DNA of 64,000 nucleotides from Fimbriimonadaceae bacterium (GCA_023957775.1 JAMLGR010000011.1:62001-126000); one strand, 5' to 3'. Shown: positions 9,493 to 18,582, numbered from the stretch's first letter. Notes: generated by a model from the letters alone, not told the origin. Program-made: numbers and translations.

Positions 9493-10634
9493 TGGACTTC
9501 CATCTGGACGACGAGATCCACCTCGTTTGGGAGGAGGCCCGCAAGTTCGCCGAGGGGCGCCTCGCAGCGAGGGTCGAGGAGTTGGACGAGAAGCAGGAGG
9601 TCAATCACGAGGCCCTGCGCGAACTCGGACAACTCGGCTTTATGGGCATGACCGTGGCCGAGGAGTATGGCGGCACGAATTTGGGGGCGCTTGCCTACGT
9701 GGGGGTCATGATCGAACTGAGCAAGATCGACGCGGGCACCTCTGTGGCGGTCTCGGTCCAAAACTCGCTGGTGAACGACACGATCGGCAAGTGGGGAACG
9801 GACGAGCAGAAGGGCACCTATTTGCCGAAACTCGCCAGCGGCGAGTGGATGGGCTGCTTCTCGATCACCGAAGCGGGGGCGGGAAGCGACCCCGGGTCCC
9901 TCAAGGCCGTGGCGGTGCGCGAGGGCGACGAGTTCGTGCTGAACGGCACCAAGAACTTCACCACGAACGGCGGGTTCGCCGACGTGATCATCGGCTTTTT
10001 CCAGACCGATCCCGACAAAGGCGCGAAGGGCGTTTCGGCGTTTCTAATCCCCAGTTCGACCCCCGGGTTCAAGGTCGGGCGGCACGAGAACAAGCTCGGG
10101 ATCCGCACGTCGAGCACCACCGAGATGGTCTTCACGGACTGCCGCGTGCCCGCCAGCGCGATGCTGGGCATCGAGAACAAGGGTTTGAACGTCGCGCTCA
10201 CCACGTTGGATGGCGGACGCATCGGCATCGCGGCGCAAGCCGTGGGCATTGCCGAGGGGGCCCTCAACGAGGCGATCAAGTACGCGAAGGACCGCAAGCA
10301 GTTCGGACACAAGATCTCGGAGTTCCAGGCGCTTCAGTTCATGATCGCCGACATGGCCACCGAGGTCGAGGTCGCCAAGACCATGCTCTACCGCGTGGCG
10401 TGGATGAAGGACCAGCACATCCGGCACACGAAGGAGTCCGCGATGGTCAAGCTGTTCGCGGCGGAGATGGCGCACCGCGTGTGCCACAAGGCGCTCCAGA
10501 TCCACGGTGGCTATGGGTTTATGAAAGAGTTCCCCGTCGAGCGCCTGTACCGCGACCAGCGGATCACAGAGATCTACGAGGGCACGAGCGAGATCCAGCG
10601 CGTCGTCATCGCCAGGGCCATGTTGGGCGACTAA
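9492..10634 (+). CDS. Acyl-CoA dehydrogenase, short-chain type
   Basis: 380 residues, the usual length. A FAD enzyme that oxidises a short acyl-CoA to the enoyl-CoA and passes electrons to an electron-transfer flavoprotein. Motifs include CFSITEAGAGSDPGS (flavin/substrate), KNFTTNGGFADV, RKQFG and ALQIHGGYGFMKEFPVERLYRD. The catalytic base is Glu363 in IYEGTSEIQR. The start ATG overlaps the stop of the B12 subunit by one base. In this context the natural substrate is butyryl-CoA made by the mutase (or isobutyryl-CoA before it), linking the operon to valine or branched fatty acid breakdown; that pathway role is inferred. No ETF genes are in the window. Confidence 0.95.
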   Translation: MDFHLDDEIHLVWEEARKFAEGRLAARVEELDEKQEVNHEALRELGQLGFMGMTVAEEYGGTNLGALAYVGVMIELSKIDAGTSVAVSVQNSLVNDTIGKWGTDEQKGTYLPKLASGEWMGCFSITEAGAGSDPGSLKAVAVREGDEFVLNGTKNFTTNGGFADVIIGFFQTDPDKGAKGVSAFLIPSSTPGFKVGRHENKLGIRTSSTTEMVFTDCRVPASAMLGIENKGLNVALTTLDGGRIGIAAQAVGIAEGALNEAIKYAKDRKQFGHKISEFQALQFMIADMATEVEVAKTMLYRVAWMKDQHIRHTKESAMVKLFAAEMAHRVCHKALQIHGGYGFMKEFPVERLYRDQRITEIYEGTSEIQRVVIARAMLGD

Positions 10635-10648
10635 GACAGGGCAGCCGG

Positions 10649-11662
10649 CTACAGGATGCCCATGGGGCCGGCCGGGATGTAGCTTTGCAGCATCTTGAGG
10701 TAGTTGGCGCGGACGAACGCTCCAGGCTCGCCGCACTTTTCGAGGCTCATCGAGCCCTTCATCTGCTCCACCGACTCGAAGTCGTGCTTCTCCATCCACC
10801 GTTTCACGCCGTCCAGCATCGTGCGCAGGTGGCGCTCCCCGTGGCGTAGGAGCGCCGAGGTCGTCATCACGGCGTCGGCGCCCGCCATGACGTACTTGAG
10901 AACCTCCGTGGCGCTCTCCACGCCGGTGGTGGCTGCCAAGGAACACTCGAGACGGCCGTACAAGACGGAAATCCACAGCAGCGGAAGCCGGATCTCGATC
11001 GGGTGGCTGAGTTCGAGCCTCGACTCCACCACGCGGCCTTCGATGTCGAAGTCGGGTTGGTAGAAGCGGTTGAACAGGACGAGGCCACTCGCTCCGGCGT
11101 CCACCAGCCGCTTGGCCATATTGCCCGTCGCCGTGAAGTAGGGGGACAGCTTGACCGCGATCGGGACATCGACCGCCTCCCGTACGTTCGCGACCACGTT
11201 CACGTACTGCTGCTCGATCTCTTCGGTGGTCAGCTCGAGGTCGACGGGCAGGAAGAAGAGGTTCAGCTCCAGCCCGCGCGCGCCAGCTTCGACCATGTCG
11301 CGCGCGTACTGGATCCAGCCCAGTTCGGTGATGCCGTTGAGGCTGGCGATGATCGGGACTTCGACGGCCTTGGACGCCTGGTAGATCAGCTCGAGGTAGG
11401 CGTCCGGACCCACGTTGTACTCGTCCGCCAAGGGGAAGTAGTCCAGCGACTCGGGCGAACTGTAGGTGCTCCTGCCCATGAGGAACTCCATGGTCTCCTG
11501 CTCGTTGCGGATCTGCTCTTCGAACAGGGAGAAGAGCGTGATCGCCGCAGCGCCGGCGTCGGCAAGGCGCTTGATGCCGTCCACGTTCTTCGATTGGGGA
11601 GACGAGGAGGCGACGAGGGGATGGGGGAGTTCGAATCCGAGGTAGGTCGTCTTGAGATCCAT
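10649..11662 (-). CDS. Dihydroorotate dehydrogenase-like protein
   Basis: 337 residues from ATG 11662 (AAGGAA upstream); a longer in-frame start at 11773 gives an Arg-rich, unconvincing N-terminus. It is an FMN TIM barrel of the PyrD superfamily: TTYLGFELPHPLVASSSP opens the barrel, then VPIIASLNGITELGW, ARGLELNLFFLP, VDVPIAVKLSPYFT and AGASGLVLFNRFYQPDFD. The C-terminal phosphate-binding part of genuine PyrD is less clear (VMAGADAVMTTSALLRHG is kept). This subgroup is usually named dihydroorotate dehydrogenase-like and is not tied to pyrimidine genes; none lie here. It may work with ferredoxin or NAD(P)H partners, which is inference. Confidence 0.85.
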   Translation of the reverse strand: MDLKTTYLGFELPHPLVASSSPQSKNVDGIKRLADAGAAAITLFSLFEEQIRNEQETMEFLMGRSTYSSPESLDYFPLADEYNVGPDAYLELIYQASKAVEVPIIASLNGITELGWIQYARDMVEAGARGLELNLFFLPVDLELTTEEIEQQYVNVVANVREAVDVPIAVKLSPYFTATGNMAKRLVDAGASGLVLFNRFYQPDFDIEGRVVESRLELSHPIEIRLPLLWISVLYGRLECSLAATTGVESATEVLKYVMAGADAVMTTSALLRHGERHLRTMLDGVKRWMEKHDFESVEQMKGSMSLEKCGEPGAFVRANYLKMLQSYIPAGPMGIL

Positions 11663-11842
11663 CGTGCGTTCCTTGGCGTGCCGGTGCTCGCTTGTCCTGG
11701 GGCCGATCTGGCGACAACGACAGGCAAGGCGGCAGGGCACCCTTGACTGCAGGGTAGCTCCGGCGGTCGCCATCCGGCGGACATGCTTTCATTGTCCACC
11801 GATCGCACCTCAGCGCCGGGGGATCGGTATGCTTGCATCGAA

Positions 11843-12376
11843 ATGGCGAGGCTGGCGTTCAGCACGATCGGGCTTCTGAGGTCCCCAATGGGCGATCCGG
11901 AGGTACAGGGATTCGTCGATCGGTTCCAAGCGGTCTTCGAGGCAGCCGAGGCGAGCAAGGGGTTCGTCGACCGATCGCGGCGAAGCTACCCCAACATGGA
12001 GCACTCCTGGGGCCAACTCGTGCCGCCTCGCTACTACGAGGCGATCGGAGAGCCGCGCCGCCTTCCCATGACCCTGTCGGTTTGGGATGATCTCGAGTCC
12101 GTGGCCGCTTACGCCTACCACGGAGCGCACGGCGAAGCGATGTCCCAGCGGCGGGAGTGGTTCGAACCGACCGGACGGCCCGGATTCGTGGCGTGGTGGA
12201 TTCCCGACGATCACGTCCCGACGTTCGAGGAGGCGGCCGCGCGGATGTCCCAGCTGGACGTGTGCGGCCCGTCGCCGGAGGCCTTCAATTTCAAACAGCC
12301 GTTCGGCCCGGATGGGGCGCCGCGCCCCCTCGATCGGGTTGCGGTGCGCGCGAAGATCGATGCCAATTCAGGCTGA
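11843..12376 (+). CDS. DUF3291 domain protein
   Basis: 177 residues from ATG 11843. The pattern MARLAFSTIGLLRSPMGDPE, then LSVWDDLESVAAYAYHGAH and QRREWF, and FVAWWIPDDHVPTFEEA is typical of DUF3291, a small ferredoxin-like (dimeric alpha/beta-barrel) family related to ABM-type monooxygenases. No catalytic activity is known. TATGCT lies 9 nt before the ATG and no Shine-Dalgarno is visible, so a short-leader or leaderless transcript is possible. It faces GH130 convergently with a 24-nt gap and is divergent from the PyrD-like gene. Stand-alone gene, function unknown. Confidence 0.8.
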   Translation: MARLAFSTIGLLRSPMGDPEVQGFVDRFQAVFEAAEASKGFVDRSRRSYPNMEHSWGQLVPPRYYEAIGEPRRLPMTLSVWDDLESVAAYAYHGAHGEAMSQRREWFEPTGRPGFVAWWIPDDHVPTFEEAAARMSQLDVCGPSPEAFNFKQPFGPDGAPRPLDRVAVRAKIDANSG

Positions 12377-12400
12377 TTCGAAGAACAGGGATGGCTGGGC

Positions 12401-13396
12401 TTAGAACGCAGATCCGAGTTGGATGCGTTCGGCAAGTTGCCCCGCCACACCGGTGAACTCGGTCCCGTCCCGGTCGAGCCAGTCCAACATCTTCCGAACG
12501 CTTGCCGTGGCAAGACAGATGCTGCTGTCTGCCGCACCATAGTAGACGCGAAGCGTATCGCCATCTGAAGCGAGTGTGGTTCCACAAGGGAAGACCGCGT
12601 AGCCCACGTCGCCAGCAACCTCGTACGGCGCCTCGGGGCCGAACATCCAGGACTGGCTCCGGATGAGACACGTCTGAGGATTCTCAAGGTCGAACAGGGC
12701 CAGGCCGAGCCGGTAGATGGAGCCGGACGCGTGGTGGCGGACCCCGTGGTACATCACCAGCCAACCTCGCTCGGTTTCGATCGGAGGCGGCGACAGGCCG
12801 ATCTTGTTGGCATCCCACCACGCGCCGCGGCGGGCAGGCAAGAACATCATGTGCCCTCCCCAGTTCCGAAGGTCGGGAGAGAAAGACAGCCACATGTGGG
12901 CCCCCGAGGGGCGGTGGATCAGGGCGTACTCGCCGTTGAATCGGCGCGGCAGGAGCGCGGCGTCCTTGTCGTCGGCCTGCATCACCAGTCCGAAGCGTTC
13001 GAACTTCTTGAAGTCGCGGGTCGCCGCGATCGCCACTCCGGGCCCGGACTTCCCAAAGGCTGTGTACGTGACGAGGTATTCCCCCAACTCGGGCATGAAG
13101 GTGATGCGCGGGTCCTCGATGCCCCAAAGCTCTTCGGGATAGTTGATGGGGTCGGGCGAGAAGGTGGGCTCGTCGTCAATGGTCCAACCGTCGATGCCGT
13201 TCTCGGAACGCGCGGCACAGAGATGGGAGATCCCCCGTCGGTCTTCCGCTCGGCAAAGGAGCAGCGTGGTGCCGTCGGCGAGCAGGGTCGCACCCGGGTT
13301 GAAGACGCTGTGGACTGGGTAGGGCCAATCCGCCGCTGTCAAGATGGGGTTGTTGGGGTGCCGCTCGAGCAAGACCTCAAACTGGTTTGATTTCAT
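12401..13396 (-). CDS. Glycoside hydrolase family 130 protein (mannoside phosphorylase type)
   Basis: 331 residues from ATG 13396, with GGAGA 9 nt upstream. It has the five-bladed propeller hallmarks of GH130: HSVFNPGATLL, LLLCRAEDRRGISHL, WGIEDPRIT (the Asp used as proton donor), then GAWWDANKIGLSPPP, MYHGVRHH and YYGAADSSI. GH130 members phosphorolyse or hydrolyse beta-mannosides. The gene overlaps the end of the upstream glycosyltransferase by 20 nt, so the two are made together. This pairing suggests synthesis and recycling of the same mannose-containing glycan, a role inferred from context. Whether it is a phosphorylase or hydrolase cannot be fixed from sequence alone. Confidence 0.92.
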   Translation of the reverse strand: MKSNQFEVLLERHPNNPILTAADWPYPVHSVFNPGATLLADGTTLLLCRAEDRRGISHLCAARSENGIDGWTIDDEPTFSPDPINYPEELWGIEDPRITFMPELGEYLVTYTAFGKSGPGVAIAATRDFKKFERFGLVMQADDKDAALLPRRFNGEYALIHRPSGAHMWLSFSPDLRNWGGHMMFLPARRGAWWDANKIGLSPPPIETERGWLVMYHGVRHHASGSIYRLGLALFDLENPQTCLIRSQSWMFGPEAPYEVAGDVGYAVFPCGTTLASDGDTLRVYYGAADSSICLATASVRKMLDWLDRDGTEFTGVAGQLAERIQLGSAF

Positions 13397-15638
13397 GCGA
13401 GAAGGTCTCCATGGGGCGGGTTCGAATGGAATGAGGGGTCTTGCGAAGTTCCGCCAATGCCATGAGGTAGGAAAGGGTCGACTCGGCACCCTGGTTGCGA
13501 TTGACCCGCTCGGCATGAAGGCCGTCGCAGCAGCCGCCCGTGCTCGGATCGTAGGCTGGCAGTCCGAGCATGTTTTCGCCTAGGAACCAACGGAATGCCC
13601 GCAGGGCCTCGGATCTCCAGACGGGGTTGCCAGTGAGAGTGCCCGCCGCGAGACACGCGGAGACGGAGCCCGCCGCCTCGATCGGCTGCTGGTCGAACAT
13701 ACTGCGCTCTTCGCCGCGCAGGTAGAAGCCGTTCGAACCGATGGGCGCGAAGACTCCGCCTGGGCCGGTCTGGATGTCCATGAGCCACGCGAGCGAGTCC
13801 AGCCCCGCATCGCTCATGGCCTGGTTCTCAAGGGTGTGTCCCGCGACGAGCAAGGCTTGGGCGAGGCGGGCGTTGGCGTAGGTGAGTCGATGTTCGAACC
13901 AGGGCCACTCGGGGCTCTGGGACGTTTGGTAGGCGGTCCAGAGTCGATCGGCCATCGTCCGGAGCAGAAGCCGCATCTTGGGATCGCTGTCTGGCGCAAG
14001 CAGGTATTCGCCGATTGCCAAGACGCCGTACGCCCAAGTGCGAAGGCTCGTCGTTTCCAAGAGTGCGGGGGCGCCCAGCTCGAAGAGGTTGCGGGCCAGA
14101 TGGCGCCGGGATGCGATCTCGCACCGGCGGGCCGTGACGCCAAGAGCCCAGAGTGCCCTTCCATGCGAGTCTTCCGAACCTGCGGATTCGAGCCACCGCC
14201 GGTCGAAGCTCATGAAGTTTCGGAACCGGCCGTTGTCGGGGTTGTACGCGTGGTGGACGAAGCTGAGGTAGCGGCTCTGGAGTCGAGCCGTCCTCGCCGA
14301 AAGCGGCTTGAGTTCGGCCAAGAACACGGTGTACAGAAGCGCCCGTGCGTTGTCGTCGACGCAGTACCCCTCCGGGCGGTTGGGAATGGCGAAGTTCGCG
14401 TGCTGGAGGATGCCCGTGTCGTCGCTGAGATCGTGGAGGTGGTCGAGTCGAATCGAGGGGAGCGATTCCGGCGACCACCTGGAGAGCTGCGTCGGATGCA
14501 CCAGCTCCCGAAGCCTCTCGGAGCTCTCTCGGCTCGCTCGGGCGAAGGATTCGAGATACCTCCGTCCCACTTCGGGCCACAGCATTTGGCGGCCGTAGTC
14601 GGCGGCGCGCCGGCCCATCTCGAGGCGCTCCTCGGGGCTCGATTGGATCGCACACACCTCCTTGGCGATCGCTTCGGCGTCCCGAAACGGCACGAGCCTG
14701 CCTCTGCCCTCGGCAAGCAGCTCTTCGGCGTACCAGTAGGGCGTGGAAATGACCGCCTTGCCCGCCCCAACGGCATACGCGAGCGTTCCCGACGTGATCT
14801 GGTGGGGGTTCAGATACGGGGTGATGTACAGGTCCATCGCGGCCAGGTAGTCGACCAGCTCTTCGCTGGTCACGAACCGATCGACGAAGCGGATGTTTCC
14901 TGCCACGCCAAGGCGTTCGGCGAGCGCGACCAGGCTTTCGCGATAGCTCTCGCCTGCCGAGGCGCGAACGTTCGGGTGCGTTGCGCCCACAACGAAGTAG
15001 GTCGTCCCCGGGTGGGTGCGCACGATCTCGGGCATCGCCTCGATCACGTACTGAATGCCCTTGTCCGGCGAGAGAAGGCCAAAGGTGAGGATCATCGGAC
15101 CCTCGATTCCCAGTGTCGCGCGGAAGTCCGAACCCGCCGCTTGGGCGATGTCGGGAATCCCGTGGGGGATGAGATCGATCTTGTCCAGAGGAACGGCGTG
15201 GACGTCGGAGAGGAATCCGACCGCCTTCTTGCTCATGACCACGACTCGCTCGGAGAGTTGAAGGAGCTCGTCCAGGACTTCTCTCTGGGCGTTGGAGGGC
15301 TCGCGCAGCACGGTGTGGAGCGTCGTGACGATCGGCATCTTCGCCTCGCGCACCAGCCGAAGCAGGTAGCTGCCGGCCTCGCCGCCAAAGATGCCGTATT
15401 CGTGCTGAACCGAAAGCACGTCGTATCTCGCGTGGTTGATGAAGTCGGCCGCGGGGCCGTAAGACTCCAGGTCCTGTTCGGAAATCTCGCACCGAACGCG
15501 CTCAGGGTAGGGGTAATCGGTGCGGTCGCTCATGGCGACCGAGTCGATGGTCAGAGTGGAATCGATTTCGGATAGGGTGCGCGCAAGATCGGCGCTGAAG
15601 GTTGCGATTCCGCATTGGCGAGGGACGTAGCTGCCCAC
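13377..15638 (-). CDS. GT4 glycosyltransferase fused to a six-hairpin (alpha/alpha)6 domain
   Basis: 753 residues. Residues 1-380 are a GT-B glycosyltransferase of the GT4 type: PRQCGIATFSADLA, LSVQHEYGIFGGEAG, LTFGLLSPDKGIQYVIEA and the sugar-nucleotide segment PYLNPHQITSGTLAYAVGAG. Residues about 390-745 form a second, helix-rich domain (PEGYCVDDNARALL, WLMDIQTGPGGVFAP, EAAGSVSACLAAG) like a six-hairpin glycosidase. The start is GTG 15638. The conserved IALVGSY context begins a few codons upstream, but no ATG/GTG/TTG is available there, so the true start may be non-standard. It is the first gene of a pair with GH130. A mannosyl donor is likely from that pairing but unproven. Confidence 0.88.
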   Translation of the reverse strand: MGSYVPRQCGIATFSADLARTLSEIDSTLTIDSVAMSDRTDYPYPERVRCEISEQDLESYGPAADFINHARYDVLSVQHEYGIFGGEAGSYLLRLVREAKMPIVTTLHTVLREPSNAQREVLDELLQLSERVVVMSKKAVGFLSDVHAVPLDKIDLIPHGIPDIAQAAGSDFRATLGIEGPMILTFGLLSPDKGIQYVIEAMPEIVRTHPGTTYFVVGATHPNVRASAGESYRESLVALAERLGVAGNIRFVDRFVTSEELVDYLAAMDLYITPYLNPHQITSGTLAYAVGAGKAVISTPYWYAEELLAEGRGRLVPFRDAEAIAKEVCAIQSSPEERLEMGRRAADYGRQMLWPEVGRRYLESFARASRESSERLRELVHPTQLSRWSPESLPSIRLDHLHDLSDDTGILQHANFAIPNRPEGYCVDDNARALLYTVFLAELKPLSARTARLQSRYLSFVHHAYNPDNGRFRNFMSFDRRWLESAGSEDSHGRALWALGVTARRCEIASRRHLARNLFELGAPALLETTSLRTWAYGVLAIGEYLLAPDSDPKMRLLLRTMADRLWTAYQTSQSPEWPWFEHRLTYANARLAQALLVAGHTLENQAMSDAGLDSLAWLMDIQTGPGGVFAPIGSNGFYLRGEERSMFDQQPIEAAGSVSACLAAGTLTGNPVWRSEALRAFRWFLGENMLGLPAYDPSTGGCCDGLHAERVNRNQGAESTLSYLMALAELRKTPHSIRTRPMETFSHEIKPV

Positions 15639-15726
15639 AAGCGCGATGGTGGTGGGGGGCCTTCGACTCGAAGGACTTTGGTTGTTTTTATCTATGGTGT
15701 ATTGTACCCTTTCCGGAGGGCTTGGT

Positions 15727-15797
15727 GGGCTCGATAGGAGCCCCTAGCTCCATAATGGATCGGGCGTCTAGGCGGCCCTCGATGCGGACGTCGAGGG
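15727..15797 (+). promoter_or_regulatory. Structured leader upstream of moeB
   Basis: Three perfect stems can be read in the 5' region. GGGCTC/GAGCCC (15727-15743) and GGAGC/GCTCC (15737-15751) share bases and exclude each other. CCCTCGA/TCGAGGG (15776-15797) lies 7 nt before the GGAGG Shine-Dalgarno. This looks like an attenuator or ligand-responsive leader, but no known riboswitch class is recognised. The divergent glycosyltransferase shares this 180-bp region. Confidence 0.35.
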
Positions 15798-15818
15798 TGT
15801 TGCCGGAGGTTGGAGACG

Positions 15819-16988
15819 ATGAAGCCGAAGGTGGTTGGGCAATCCGACGGGCTCTCCCGCGAAGAGATTCTCCGGTACAGCCGGCACCTGATCATGCCCA
15901 AGGTGGGCCTTGAGGGCCAACGGCGACTCAAAGGGGCAAGCGTCCTGCTCATTGGGGCAGGGGGTCTTGGCTCCCCCGCAGCGATGTATCTGGCCGCCGC
16001 CGGAGTTGGGCGAATAGGATTGGTGGACTTCGACGTGGTGGACCTGACGAATCTTCAGCGCCAGGTCATCCACGGCACCGACGATGTAGGGCGCAGCAAA
16101 CTGGACTCGGCGGCTGAGACGATCCGCGGCATCAACCCCCACGTGAGGGTAGATCGCCACGAGGTGTTGCTCTCGAGCGAGAACGCGCTCGAGATTCTCT
16201 CCGACTACGACGTGGTGGTCGACGGGACGGACAACTTTCCGACGCGCTACCTCGTGAACGACGCTTGTGTGATGCTTGGCAAGCCGAACGTCTACGGCTC
16301 GATCTTCCGGTTCGACGGCCAAACTTCGGTTTTGGCGCATCCGGACGGGCCGTGCTACCGTTGTCTCTTCCCCGAGCCCCCTCCTCCCGGGTTGGTTCCG
16401 AGCTGCGCGGAGGGCGGAGTGTTGGGCATCTTGCCGGGCGTGATCGGGCTCATCCAGGCCACGGAAGCGGTGAAGCTGATTCTTGGCAAGGGCGAACCGT
16501 TGGTGGGTCGACTCCTCCTTTACGACGCGCTGGCGATGCGGTTCCGCGAACTTGCGATCCGTCGCGACCCCAGTTGCCCGGTGTGCGGCGACCAAGCCAC
16601 GGTGACGGAGTTGATCGACTACCACGATTTCTGCGGCGTGCCCGGGCACGGCTCCAACCAAGCGGTGTTCGAGGACGAGATTTCGGTCGGGGAGCTGAAG
16701 AAGCTGCGGGACGCGGGCGCGCCCCACGTGCTCATCGACGTGCGGGAGCCTCACGAGTGGGAGATCAACCGAATCGAAGGAGCGCGGCTCATCCCGTTGC
16801 AGGACCTTGCGGCACGCATGAACGAGTTGGACACCGCTGACGAGATCGTCGTCTACTGCCTCTCCGGCGCCCGCAGCGCGGAGGCGTGCCTATTCCTTCG
16901 TACGGCTGGTTTCGGCAAGGTGCGCAACGTCGCCGGGGGCATCCGTGCCTGGGTCGAGCACGTGGAACCGGAACAGGCGACGTACTAG
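15819..16988 (+). CDS. moeB: MoeB/ThiF-type adenylyltransferase with C-terminal rhodanese domain
   Basis: 389 residues from ATG 15819, with GGAGG 9 nt upstream. Residues 1-265 are the E1-like adenylating domain: the GAGGLGS nucleotide loop (46-52), DFDVVDLTNLQRQ (70-82), zinc cysteines CYRC (179, 182) and CPVC (253, 256), and Cys196 in VPSCAEGG as a possible thiol acceptor. Residues 285-385 are a rhodanese domain with active loop CLSGAR (Cys347). Such fusions activate the C-terminal Gly-Gly of a ubiquitin-like sulfur carrier and supply the sulfur. A MoaD-like protein ending in Gly-Gly is the next gene, convergent at 17100-17396, and is a plausible partner. No other molybdopterin genes are present. 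Confidence 0.92.
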   Translation: MKPKVVGQSDGLSREEILRYSRHLIMPKVGLEGQRRLKGASVLLIGAGGLGSPAAMYLAAAGVGRIGLVDFDVVDLTNLQRQVIHGTDDVGRSKLDSAAETIRGINPHVRVDRHEVLLSSENALEILSDYDVVVDGTDNFPTRYLVNDACVMLGKPNVYGSIFRFDGQTSVLAHPDGPCYRCLFPEPPPPGLVPSCAEGGVLGILPGVIGLIQATEAVKLILGKGEPLVGRLLLYDALAMRFRELAIRRDPSCPVCGDQATVTELIDYHDFCGVPGHGSNQAVFEDEISVGELKKLRDAGAPHVLIDVREPHEWEINRIEGARLIPLQDLAARMNELDTADEIVVYCLSGARSAEACLFLRTAGFGKVRNVAGGIRAWVEHVEPEQATY

Positions 16989-17003
16989 CCAGCTCCCTGT
17001 CGA

Positions 17004-17085
17004 GGGTGCCACGCCCGCTCGTCGGGCGTGTTCCCTCGTAGGAGCGGCAGTTCTCGGCACGCCAGTCCAGCGGGCGTGGCACCCC
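17004..17085. repeat. REP-like palindromic repeat, inverted pair
   Basis: One copy of the CACGCCCGCT/CGGGCGTG element at 17004-17030 and a second in opposite orientation at 17058-17085, so the pair can form a larger stem. They fill the gap between the convergent stops of moeB and the MoaD-like gene and may serve as a two-way terminator or mRNA end. Confidence 0.85.
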
Positions 17086-17099
17086 TGGGTTTGTCAGGA

Positions 17100-17396
17100 T
17101 CAGCCGCCGGCGATTGCGCCGATGACCAGGAACGGCTCTTCGCCCGTCGCGATCGCTTCGGGAAGCTCGGTCTCCGGTGGCTCCATAGACCAGTCCTCGC
17201 CGCAAGCGAAAAACCGAAGGAAGGGTCGCCGTTTCAGCGTCCCGTGGTCGCGGATCGTGCCCCTGAGATTGGGGTAGTCCCTTTCCAAAGCGTCGAGGAT
17301 CGAGGCGACAGACACCGGACCGGCAACGTCCACGGACACCTCCGCACCCACGCGGGCGAGGTTGCGGAGGTGGTGGGGAAGCACGACTCGAACCAT
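17100..17396 (-). CDS. MoaD/ThiS-family ubiquitin-like protein
   Basis: 98 residues. The small beta-grasp fold is suggested by [38 protein letters not shown] and [11 protein letters not shown]. The protein ends LVIGAIAGG, with the terminal Gly-Gly that E1-like enzymes adenylate. The ATG overlaps the stop of the BNR-repeat gene (TGATG), so the two are translationally coupled. The BNR-MoaD pairing is known from many bacteria without an assigned function. The insert between the LRG region and the tail is slightly longer than in classic MoaD. Possible roles are sulfur carrier or protein tag; neither is shown here. Confidence 0.85.
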   Translation of the reverse strand: MVRVVLPHHLRNLARVGAEVSVDVAGPVSVASILDALERDYPNLRGTIRDHGTLKRRPFLRFFACGEDWSMEPPETELPEAIATGEEPFLVIGAIAGG

Positions 17397-18562
17397 CACG
17401 CCAGGGTCTGAACCTCGACGCTCAGCACGGGCGGGAAGTGCTCGTTGATCGCGCTCCAGTGATCGCCGCCGTCCGGAGAGACATAGACCTGACCCCCAGT
17501 GGTGCCGAAGTAGACGCCGCACTCGTCGAGCGAATCCACGGCCATGGCCTCGCGCAGAACGTTCACGTAGCAGTGGCTCTGCGGCAGGCCGTTGGTGAGC
17601 GCTTCCCACTCGTTGCCCCCGGTCCGGCTGCGGTACACCCGCAGCTTTCCGTCCGGCGGAACGTGCTCGGAGTCGCTCTTGATCGGCACCACGTAGATCG
17701 TCTCCGGTTCGTGCGCGTGCACGTCGATCGGGAAGCCGAAATCGGACGGCAGGTTGCCGCTCACCTCGGCCCACATCTCGCCCGCGTCGTCGCTGCGCAT
17801 GATGTCCCAGTGCTTCTGCATGTACAGGCGGTCGGGATTGGACGGGTGGAACGCGATGCGGTGGACGCAGTGCCCGACCTCGGCATCCTCCTTGGGCATG
17901 AACCCGGAGCGCAACCCCCTGTTGATCGGTTTCCACGTGGCGCCGCCGTCGTCGGTCCGAAAGGCGCCGGCCGCGGAGATCGCCACGAACATGCGCTTCG
18001 GGTCCGAAGGATCGATCAACACCGTGTGCAGGCACATCCCGCCCGCGCCGGGTTGCCAATCCTTGCCGGTCGTGTGCTGGCGCAGACCCGACAGTTCCGA
18101 CCAGGTGGCTCCTCCGTTGGTCGACTTGAACAGCGCGGCATCTTCGACGCCGGCGTAGACCGAATCCGGATCGTCGAGCGAAGGTTCGAGGTGCCAAACC
18201 CGCTTGAAGACCCAAGGCACCTCGGTGCCATCGAACGTTTTGTGCGTACCGGCGACCCCGTCGTAGACGAACTTGTTGCTCTCGCCCCCTGGCATGCCCC
18301 AAGACGTCATGCGCTCTTCCTCGGTGCTTCCAGGCGTATCCCACGTCTTGCCGCCGTCGTCGGAGCGCTGGATCACCTGCCCGAACCAGCCGCTGGTCTG
18401 CGAAGCGTAAATGCGGTTGGGATCGACGGGTGAACCCTTGACGTGGTAGACCTCCCAGCCCGTGAAATGGGGCCCCTCGATCTTCCAGTCCCGCCGCTGG
18501 GCGTCCGCCGTGCAGACGAACGCGCCCTTCTTGGTGCCAACCAGAACTCTCACCTTGCCCAT
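17396..18562 (-). CDS. BNR/Asp-box beta-propeller protein (sialidase-like repeats)
   Basis: 388 residues from ATG 18562 (GGAAAAG upstream); an in-frame ATG at 18580 would add six. At least four Asp-box motifs are visible: [33 protein letters not shown] and [11 protein letters not shown], spaced as in six- or seven-bladed propellers. It starts [16 protein letters not shown] and has no signal peptide, so it is cytoplasmic, unlike true sialidases. The Arg triad of sialidases is not evident. One-base overlap with the downstream MoaD-like gene implies a joint role, perhaps as scaffold or substrate of the ubiquitin-like protein; this is inference. Confidence 0.88.
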   Translation of the reverse strand: MGKVRVLVGTKKGAFVCTADAQRRDWKIEGPHFTGWEVYHVKGSPVDPNRIYASQTSGWFGQVIQRSDDGGKTWDTPGSTEEERMTSWGMPGGESNKFVYDGVAGTHKTFDGTEVPWVFKRVWHLEPSLDDPDSVYAGVEDAALFKSTNGGATWSELSGLRQHTTGKDWQPGAGGMCLHTVLIDPSDPKRMFVAISAAGAFRTDDGGATWKPINRGLRSGFMPKEDAEVGHCVHRIAFHPSNPDRLYMQKHWDIMRSDDAGEMWAEVSGNLPSDFGFPIDVHAHEPETIYVVPIKSDSEHVPPDGKLRVYRSRTGGNEWEALTNGLPQSHCYVNVLREAMAVDSLDECGVYFGTTGGQVYVSPDGGDHWSAINEHFPPVLSVEVQTLA

Positions 18563-18582
18563 TTCTTTTCCATCCTCCACAG

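Noticed and set aside
13836-15575. Plus-strand frame of 579 codons opposite the glycosyltransferase
   Set aside because: Mirror of the GT4 and six-hairpin coding frame; no start signal.
15638-15720. A sigma70 promoter with TACAAT before the glycosyltransferase
   Set aside because: The TACAAT word (minus strand) is good but no acceptable -35 occurs at 15-19 bp, so it is not listed as a feature.
17396-18562. Exo-alpha-sialidase activity
   Set aside because: Only Asp boxes are shared; no signal peptide and no clear Arg triad.
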